Assembly (NCBI GenBank): GCA_024760905.1
Contig: CM045750.1
Span: 13,676,419-13,740,418, forward strand
Length of the DNA stretch: 64,000 bases
Source: Plotosus lineatus
Taxonomy: Eukaryota > Chordata > Actinopteri > Siluriformes > Plotosidae
Direction: 5' to 3'
The notes below the pieces were generated by a model. That model did not search any database. It had not been told where the DNA came from and worked only from the letters and a program-made list of their open reading frames with translations. Position numbers and translations under genes: made by a program. The first letter of the stretch is position 1. The number at the start of each line of letters is the position of its first letter. This document shows positions 57,063 to 64,000 of this stretch, piece by piece.

Positions 57063-57842
57063 CACTTCATGTTCACCCTATAACACAAAGTGGTCAAATT
57101 CCTTCCTTTGTTATTCGTCCATTAGTCATTACCCTAACTACTGTACTACTGGTGTGAGGATCTGTGAGGATGTTTCTGAAATCACAGAGGTACAGAGAGT
57201 TGTGTAAATTGAATTTTACTCAGAGGAAAAACATAGACACTGCCCACTGGTCTTGTTGATCTTTTAAGTTATATATCTCAATAAAATAAGATATAAATAA
57301 AAGCATGAAGAGAAATCAAACCTGACAGTTTGAATTTTGGAGTGTGTTCCATGCCGCGAGGGCAGCAAAACTAAATGCTCTTTTTCCCATCTCATTACGG
57401 GGACGAGAAACTGTCACGTATGGATTATCACATGTATGCAAGGCATATTCCTCGTTCTCTGAAGATTCTTATATAAATATGAAGGAACTAGCCCAAGCAA
57501 AGCATTATAAATAAAATGCAACCAGTGTGTTTTTCCAAGAATGTACAGAGATCACGAATGAGATTCAGTGAACAGGATACAGTGATGGGTAAGATAATGA
57601 TAACCAGTAACAAATCTCAAGGCATGTCTTAGCTGGACTAACAAGGCACCAGACATACGCTTGGCTTTTTCATGTAACTCCTACTGTTATATCTGGTTAG
57701 CTCAGAATGTTGCTTGTATCGTCCATGTGAGATCTTCAGAGATGTGGGTACTCGCCATGCAACCACTGTTTATATACAGGGGTACTGTTTTTCTTTTCCC
57801 TAATATCAATGATCAGCTCTTCTGTTTTGTTTTTGGTGTCGG
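57063..57842. other. Non-coding stretch, unclassified
   Basis: 57330-57660 reads like a retroelement 3' region (TGGAGTGTGTTCCATGCCGC) but no family could be assigned. Confidence 0.35.
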
Positions 57843-58460
57843 GTGCCAAATGATACTCAAATTACATACCTCGGAAGCAAGATCACCGTAAACGGAAATT
57901 CTGAAGCCAACATACAAACCCGGATCGGCAAAGCCAGATATACATTCACAAGTCTTAAAAACATCTGGAAATCATACAGAATCAGCACCAACACCAAGCT
58001 GAGAATCTTCAAGAGCAACGTCCTGGGAGTACTGCTGTATGGCGCAGAATCATGGAAGGTCACTCAGAGCATCATCAACAAGCTCAATGTTTTCCAGACC
58101 AGGTGCCTTCGCAGAATATTGGGAATATACTGGCCCAACAAAATCATGAATGAGGAGCTTTACAGGCAGACAAATACGACCCCATTGTCTTGGCAAATAA
58201 GGAAGAAAAAGTGGCGCTATATTGGTCACATGCTACGGATGCAACCGGATGCAATTCCAAGGCCTGCATTGAGATGAACTCCCCAAGGAAAGAGGAACAG
58301 AGGAAGACCGAAAGAAACATGGAGACGATCAGTGGAGAAAGAGATAAAGGCAAAGAAATGGACATGGGGACAGACACAGCATTGGGCACAGGACCAGCAG
58401 AAGTGGACATATCTGGTAGAGGTCTTATGTGCTACATGGCACGAAGAGGATTGTGTGTGT
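57843..58460 (+). pseudogene. LINE reverse transcriptase C-terminal relic
   Basis: Reads ITYLGSKITVNGNSEANIQT, KLRIFKSNVLGVLLYGAESW, LNVFQTRCLRRILGIYW, then KKKWRYIGHMLRM. An in-frame TGA at 58275-58277 interrupts it. The same frame continues NRGRPKETWRRSVEKE and WHEED up to about 58458. Layout resembles 29880-30523 but the sequence is a different LINE. 5'-truncated, without the catalytic aspartates. Confidence 0.85.
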
Positions 58461-59459
58461 ATGTGTGTACCAGTCCATTCGTCTCTGCACCTTCTCTCGA
58501 GAAACAAACTAATCCCCTGCAGTAATCAGCCCAACCACTGTTGTGTCATCTGCAAAATTTTGGTGAGGACATTGGTGGTATGGGCTGGTACACAGACATG
58601 TCTCTGCAATGAGTATTGGAACTGGCTCAACTCACACATTTGAAGGAACTCTTGTACTCAGTGACAGAGTGAAGGAGTGGTTGAAGCCCATTTTTACTGA
58701 CTGCCTGTAGCCACTTTGTTAAAAAGTTCTGTTAGATGATAAATGTTGTCCTGGAGACTTGACTCTGACATTAAAAAAAAAAAAAAAAAAAAATTCTGCT
58801 GGGTTTTGTTGTATTAAAAGCAGAGCTGTATTTTACAAACAGCAGCTGTGCTTATGTGCCTCACTGTTCAAGGCGGAGCAGTACAGTATGGAGGCCATGG
58901 GGTTGACCTGTTGGATCGATATGCATATTGCTGAGGTTCTAGAGTGGGCGGAAGGACAGCGGACCAGTCTTTCGAGACGGTTGATGCTTATTTTTTGCTA
59001 ATGTCACTGGCCTGTAATCATGGAGGCTGGTTTCTGCAGTCCTACTTGAATCACTAAGACAGTTCTAACCCATCAAGGATGGCCTCCACAAGACCTCTGA
59101 GGGTGTGCCTAGTTATCCGACACTAAGCAGTTTGCAGCATATCCTTTAATTCTTGCAAGCTGCTGATACGTATACGTAAAGCTCTGGTTTTTAACCCATT
59201 TGTCCAGCACAGGCCTCATAAAGGAATTTAGAGGGCAATTTTCTTCAAACCATTTCTAAACAGAATTTGCAAGAATTGCAAAGAGAAGTCCTCTTCGCAG
59301 GTACTGAGTTTGTATTTAGGTCCATAAGGATCATCGTCAGCAGGAGGGAGGAGCTTATACTACCTGTTTTGCATTTTTAGCTGGTTTCACACAAATAAAT
59401 TCCCCTTTGTCTTGTTCCTTTCAGGCTTGCTCATTAGGGATGTGGAGGGTTTATAGGTG
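58461..59459. other. Non-coding stretch; A-run
   Basis: A run of 22 A lies at 58772-58793. No repeat family or exon recognised. Confidence 0.4.
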
Positions 59460-59773
59460 TGGTAGGTCAGGTTTTGCCGTGCTACTGGTAACGTGTAAGC
59501 CAGTACAACTCCTTGCGTGGTCGAGTGGTCATCGACAAAACCGGTAAACTGGTGCATAAAACTGGTCCCTGGTGCAAAAAAAGGTGGAGACCACTGCTTT
59601 ACAGTCAACGGCCAGCTAGCTTGAGATGGTGTCTCAATAAAAATACGCTGCAGAAAGAACTTTGGGCCTCTACTGCAAATTTTTTGCCCTCCATGTACAG
59701 CCATGACAAGAGGCTGTTATGGCTGCCGCCTACGGCAGGGTTCTGGCACGACACCCAGATTGGTTGATTGAAA
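59460..59773 (+). repeat. Unclassified dispersed repeat, copy 2
   Basis: Plus-strand relative of the reverse complement of 30848-31190. Shares CGTGGTCGAGTGGTCATCGA-like, GTCAACGGCCAGCTAGCTTG and GAGATGGTGTCTCAATAAAA. Confidence 0.75.
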
Positions 59774-60036
59774 GTTTACAGAGAAATGTTTAAAATCACA
59801 AGTTTAAATTTTTGCCAAATTAATTTACGATATAAAGTTGCTTTGTGACAATAAAAAGCGCAACACACAGTAATTAAAACTTGAACTTATTCTTTTAGTG
59901 TATGGAGACTTGCAAACCTGATATGGAACTCACTTCCATGAATGTGGCCTCCAAAATTTGGTAACTTATTGATAATTTAATTGCCAGGAATTTAAAAAAC
60001 ATTTTTACAAGATATTTTAATACCCTAATTACCAGG
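59774..60036. other. Non-coding
   Basis: AT-rich; nothing recognised. Confidence 0.3.
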
Positions 60037-60351
60037 TGAGGCAGTGGTGGTCTAGTGGATACGGCGCAGGATCGCTGATCCTAAGGTTGGGAGTTTGAGT
60101 CCCCACAGGGTTGTCACTGCCCCCCCCAGTGCAGCTAACTGGGTTATCAAAGGCGGGCCATGTCTCTCACTGTCTATGGTGAGATGCATGTAAAAGAAGC
60201 ATTGCTGACTTTCGTAAAGAGTAGTCTGCAATGTCGTCAGCGTGTTTCTATGACCAGGAGAGGGATGGGCTCCGCCAGGCCAAATCAGCCCAAGTCTCGC
60301 CATGAAGGCGCCCGAACGACATCCTCAGGATGTTAAGGGAGAAGTGAAGTG
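60037..60351 (+). mobile_element. SINE-A with a third tail type (C)
   Basis: Standard head and body up to CGTCAGCGTGTTTCTATGAC, then a 3' end unlike A or B: GGGATGGGCTCCGCCAGGCC, CGCCCGAACGACATCCTCAG, GAAGTGAAGTGA. Target duplication AATTACCAGG at 60027-60036 and 60352-60361 proves tail C belongs to the inserted unit. Confidence 0.95.
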
Positions 60352-61375
60352 AATTACCAGGAGCAGGTTTGATTAGAAAACCACCCAGAACATTAGTATA
60401 TGACCAGAACAGGGGGGGGGGGGGGGGAATAGGACATTGTACTGGAATCTTTACACTGTCCACCTCTTTCTTCCTTCTGCAGTTCCTTCTACTACAGCTC
60501 GAGCTGTAAGCTGCTTTTTCTATGAGAATAAATCAAATCCCTGTCTGACCCATTGATCCAGAGTCCTGATACAAAATTTGGGTCTGCAAATATCTAATCT
60601 AATAGACCATCTTCCTATTCCACTTATCCTCTTCTCTACAACACCAGTGTTTCACATCAATGCAGCACATCTACCAGACTTTTCTTTATGATGGATAAAG
60701 ACTTTCAGGATCTCATTATAGAATCGGAAACATTTTCTGTTCTTTCTGCTTTCTCCGCTTGTTTCATTTCATTGTTTCTCTGTGTCCCAGAAATGCCCTA
60801 CCCCACCCCACCCCCCACCCCCATTACTCAGTCTGCAAAAAAGAACCGCGTCTTCCTTTAATCTGAAATACAGGTGCAGCTTCATCAGTGCTTGCTAACT
60901 TCACAATGGCCAGTTTGACATAAACAACCAATGGTTATCACAGCCTTGGTTCTTGATTTTTATCAGACATTTCCTCTGATCATGGGAGGTCATGCCATGT
61001 ACCATTTTACTGGCACAATTTTGTAAGACCTGTGTGAAATTAGTGCTTTACAGAGCTTATACTGCTGTCTGACAAATTTCTATAAAATGCTGGCTGAGAC
61101 AGACCATATCAAAAACTTACAGCTAACTTATCTCCAATGAAAACCGACGTGTATAGAAGTATCTGACGTGTTCCCGGCAACCACAGAACAATCACTGAAC
61201 ATCTTTCCTACTTACAGCATGCATACTGTGGGCGTATTGGCAGCATCTCAGTTGAAGTTAATTCAGCCAAAGGGGTAACACCAGGTTTTTTTTTGTTTTT
61301 GTTTTTTTTCTTCCATTGAAATATGCATTGTTGTTCATGTCTTTTGTTTGATTAGTAAAAATATGTTAATTTACA
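60352..61375. other. Non-coding stretch; poly-G
   Basis: A G run of 17 lies near 60411-60427 and C-rich CCCCACCCC near 60800. No other feature recognised. Confidence 0.4.
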
Positions 61376-61721
61376 GGGGCAGTGGTGGTCTAGTGGTATA
61401 AGGCGCCGGATCGCTGATCCAAAGGTTGGGGGTTCGAGTCCCACTCTGCACAAGGTTGTCACTGTCCTCCCCAGTGCAGCTAACTGGGTTATCAAAGGCC
61501 AGCCATGTCTCTCACTGTCTATGGCGAGAGGTTCATGTAAAAGAACCATTGCTGACTTTCGACAAGAGTAGGCCGCAAAGCCCTCAGCGTGTTTCCGCCC
61601 TGCGATGGCCTGGCGAGCTGACCAGGGTGTACTCTGCCCTTGCCCTGAGTTGGCTGGGATGGGCACCAGCCTCCCTGCGACCCTAATTAGGATGAAGCGG
61701 TTACAGAAAATGATGATGATG
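61376..61721 (+). mobile_element. SINE-A, tail B, complete
   Basis: Plus-strand copy with an (ATG)n 3' end. Target duplication ATGTTAATTTACA at 61363-61375 and 61722-61734 (13 bp, perfect). One of the least damaged copies. Confidence 0.97.
61386..61441 (+). promoter_or_regulatory. Internal RNA polymerase III promoter (A and B boxes)
   Basis: TGGTCTAGTGG at 61386-61396 and GGTTCGAGTCC at 61431-61441 match tRNA internal promoter boxes. The A-box region matches that of tRNA-Glu as I recall it. Representative of all SINE-A heads. Confidence 0.8.
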
Positions 61722-61866
61722 ATGTTAATTTACATTTTTAATTACAATTTAATCACGTTTTCCATAAATAAAAACAAGATTGAACATTGTTATATGAACA
61801 TTTCTTAATAAAGACTTGACTATTTAATGGTGTGTCCAAATTTTTTCACATTACTGTAGAAATTTA

Positions 61867-62720
61867 CAGGGATCCCTCACTTTACACTGTTAATGGGGAC
61901 CGAGAGACCCCCCCTCCCAAAAACACCAATTTCCGTGATGTAGGATCGACACCCCCCACCGACTAACGTATACATACATGTATATAATATCAATAAATAC
62001 ATATTCAATGATATAAATGCTTTTAAACATTCAAAAATAATGCATAAGATGTAAATAAAATATAAATACACACACATACAAGCGGGGCAGTGGTGGTCTA
62101 GTGGTATAAGGCGCCGGATCGCTGATCCAAAGGTTGGGGGTTCGAGTTCCACTCTCCACAAGGTTGTCACTGTCCCCCCCAGTGCAGCTAACTGGGTTAT
62201 CAAAGGCCAGCCATGTCTCTCACTGTCTATGGTGTGAGGCATGTAAAAGAACCATTGCTGACTTTTGACAAGAGTAGGCTGCAAAGCCGTTCGCGTGTTT
62301 CTGCCCTGCGATGGCCTGGCGAGCTGTCCTGGGTGTACTCTGCCCTCGCCTTTTCCCTCGCCCTGAGTTGGCTGGGATGGGCACCAGCCTCCCCGCGACC
62401 CTAATTAGGATGAAGCGGTTACAGAAAATGAACTGATGAACACATACAAGCGTGAGCACACACTCACATGCACACCCCACATAAAAATGTAAGTAGTTGG
62501 GGGGTTTTGGGTTGGGGTCTTTTTTGTCTGCTTGTTTGGGCATTTTTTGGGGGTTTTTTTGTTTTTGTTTTTTTTTTTCATTATTAATTGGCTTTGTTTT
62601 GCTCATTTTTCTTAACTTTTTCCCTATTTTTCCTTAATTTCCTTTTTTTTTTCGATGAATATTTTTGAAAAACCCACGATGCACTGAAGCCGCATTAACT
62701 GAAGCTCGAAGGGATCGCTG
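61867..62720. mobile_element. Tigger/pogo-like MITE (CAGGGATCCCTC ends) with SINE
   Basis: Same family as 7922-8385: CAGGGATCCCTCACTTTAC at the left and GAAGGGATCGCTG at the right, flanked by TA at 61865-61866 and 62721-62722. A SINE-A at 62085-62439 accounts for its extra length. Confidence 0.9.
62085..62439 (+). mobile_element. SINE-A, tail B, inserted in a Tigger MITE
   Basis: Complete plus-strand copy. Tail B has a small local duplication (CCCTCGCC repeated). Target duplication ACACATACAAGCG at 62072-62084 and 62440-62452 (13 bp, perfect), within the MITE. Confidence 0.97.
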
Positions 62721-62722
62721 TA

Positions 62723-63039
62723 TTTTTAACTAAAATATACAATTCAGGCCTGTCTGGCTATTTTCTTTATTTGAGGATTCTTTATCTTAAAATAAATCTG
62801 CCTGCAGCAACATTGCAAAAGCACACAACTGTAGCATATTTACTTTCATTAATAAGGGTAAACAAAAAAAAAAAAGCCAGTTTATATGTTAATATCTATT
62901 TCAGCGTGCCATCATTCATTAATTTCCTGATGAGGCATACAACAATCAACCTAAATAGGAAACACAACTATAGCCGTTCACGGCCCGCTATAAGAAATAT
63001 ATTCAGAATAATACCTCATTAAACGATTTCTTTTCATCT
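62723..63039. other. Non-coding stretch, nothing recognised
   Basis: No repeat family or domain identified. Confidence 0.35.
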
Positions 63040-63370
63040 GGTTAAAGTGATTTCTGCTCCTAAAGCTCACTGCACAGCATCTTTATATCGGGGTTGTAAG
63101 ACACAGGATTGTGCGCTTTCATCTGTACGCCGTGAGCGATGTTCACTTTTGATGTAGTTCATGAGGGGGAAAAAAATGCTCACACAAGTATGCGGACCCA
63201 AAGATTGACAGGACGTTTTCATGTTTATATAAGTGTTGGGAATGAAACTACATGTATCGAAAAGAAGTTTGTCCAGTTTGGAAAGATTTTCAGTGTCAAT
63301 CCATTTATGCATTTGTGCTTCTTCACGATCAGCTGTCAAGCTTGTGAACTCAGACACCTACACGTCTCCG
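63040..63370 (-). pseudogene. hAT transposase C-terminal fragment
   Basis: The minus ORF reads SEFTSLTADREEAQMHKWID, then MNYIKSEHRSRRTDESAQSC. The second block is the hAT C-terminal dimerisation motif (usually FS-MN-IKS-HRSRLTDE-L-C). The FGS-CE segment just before it is scrambled (TCVSIFFPL). A different hAT from 9154-10164. No ends or target duplication found. Confidence 0.65.
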
Positions 63371-64000
63371 TCAGCTTCATCGGCCAGTTCGAGTTCACGG
63401 TCGGTCCGACTAACAGAAGCAAGTGCAGACTTATTCAGTAGCGCCGGATCGACATTCAGAGTGATGGGTAGGATCATGTTTTTTTTTCTCTCTCTCTCTT
63501 ACACTCACAGAATCTTTGTTGAAAGTGAGATGATAGCATGTTGAAAATACTCAAACTTTATCTGATTGTGTGCTTCATTGAACTCTCTCATAGGAGGGAA
63601 AGTGAAGTAGCGTACCCCTCTGTACATCTCTGTACAGGACAAACAATGTCATCTTGAGATCAAACACCAAAACCCACTCCAGCATATGCAGGGCTATTCT
63701 TCCTTTCCCCTGCAGACTTTTGTTCGGCGTGTTAAAGTGTGTCGTCAAATCCACAACGAAGTGCAGCTTTTACAACCAATCTGGCTGATCTCGCTCAGGA
63801 AAGGTGAATTTCTGCCTTCCACAAAAGTTTTTACATGCCTCAGCCAAACCAGTTTAGTACCTTCCCTCCGGACCACTTCGGACTTTGTTGTGCAGCCCGA
63901 GATCATGAGGCCACAGGAGCCACAGCAGAGGGATAAAGGAGCTCGGAGACGCAGGTTCCCATCCACTGAGTGAGACTATCATTGCACATAAGTTATGAAC
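63371..64000. other. Non-coding stretch, nothing recognised
   Basis: A 95-codon ORF at 63686-63973 overlaps one of 73 codons on the other strand; neither has a recognisable domain. Confidence 0.35.

Noticed and set aside
61376..61452. tRNA genes at SINE heads
   Set aside because: A and B boxes are present, but acceptor stems do not pair and each head continues into the SINE body. They are SINE promoters, not tRNAs.
63686..63973. 95-codon ORF at the right edge
   Set aside because: No recognisable domain, no splice evidence, and an overlapping antisense ORF.

Overview
This window looks like nuclear DNA of a teleost fish, probably an otophysan such as a catfish. That is inferred from the repeat types, not from a species marker. 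There is no operon structure, no dense coding and no phage or bacterial signal. The window is a thicket of dinucleotide microsatellites, Tc1/mariner, pogo/Tigger and hAT elements, tRNA-derived SINEs and decayed LINEs.

The only host coding sequence I can support is two small minus-strand exons, 53294-53352 (59 bp) and 44924-45096 (173 bp). They have good splice signals, matching reading phase, and encode the start of a delta-protocadherin cytoplasmic tail (SIDSSYVHNRAHLFK, then [18 protein letters not shown]). The large ectodomain exon should lie to the right of the window and the last tail exon to the left, so nearly all of the window would be intron of this gene.

Layout. 1-7 kb: Tc1 remnants, a Tigger-like MITE between mirrored microsatellites, and a dispersed repeat split by another Tigger-like element. 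7-16 kb: a SINE carrying a nested MITE, a hAT deletion derivative with perfect 8-bp target duplications, a palindromic foldback element, and a Tigger element with a SINE inside. 16-24 kb: SINEs, an 800-bp ATC-triplet array, a 440-bp interrupted CA array, and a mosaic Tigger element with transposase relics. 24-31 kb: LINE relics and the best-preserved transposon, a 1,614-bp Tc1 whose transposase has one frameshift. 31-44 kb: further Tc1, hAT, SINE and LINE relics. 44-56 kb: the two exons, clustered and nested SINEs, and two 885-bp Tigger MITEs. 56-64 kb: LINE ends, more SINEs, a Tigger MITE and a hAT transposase relic.

The main structural story is one tRNA-derived SINE family (here SINE-A, about 20 copies or pieces). 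All fuller copies share a head and body, but three unrelated 3' tails (A, B, C) follow the same junction. Tail A matches the 3' end of a LINE present at 29.9-30.5 kb, and tail B also ends a SINE with a different head. Many copies have target duplications I could read directly, so the tail types are real separate insertions. One copy has its polymerase III A-box segment amplified seven-fold. I found no intact autonomous element and no evidence for a new enzymatic system.
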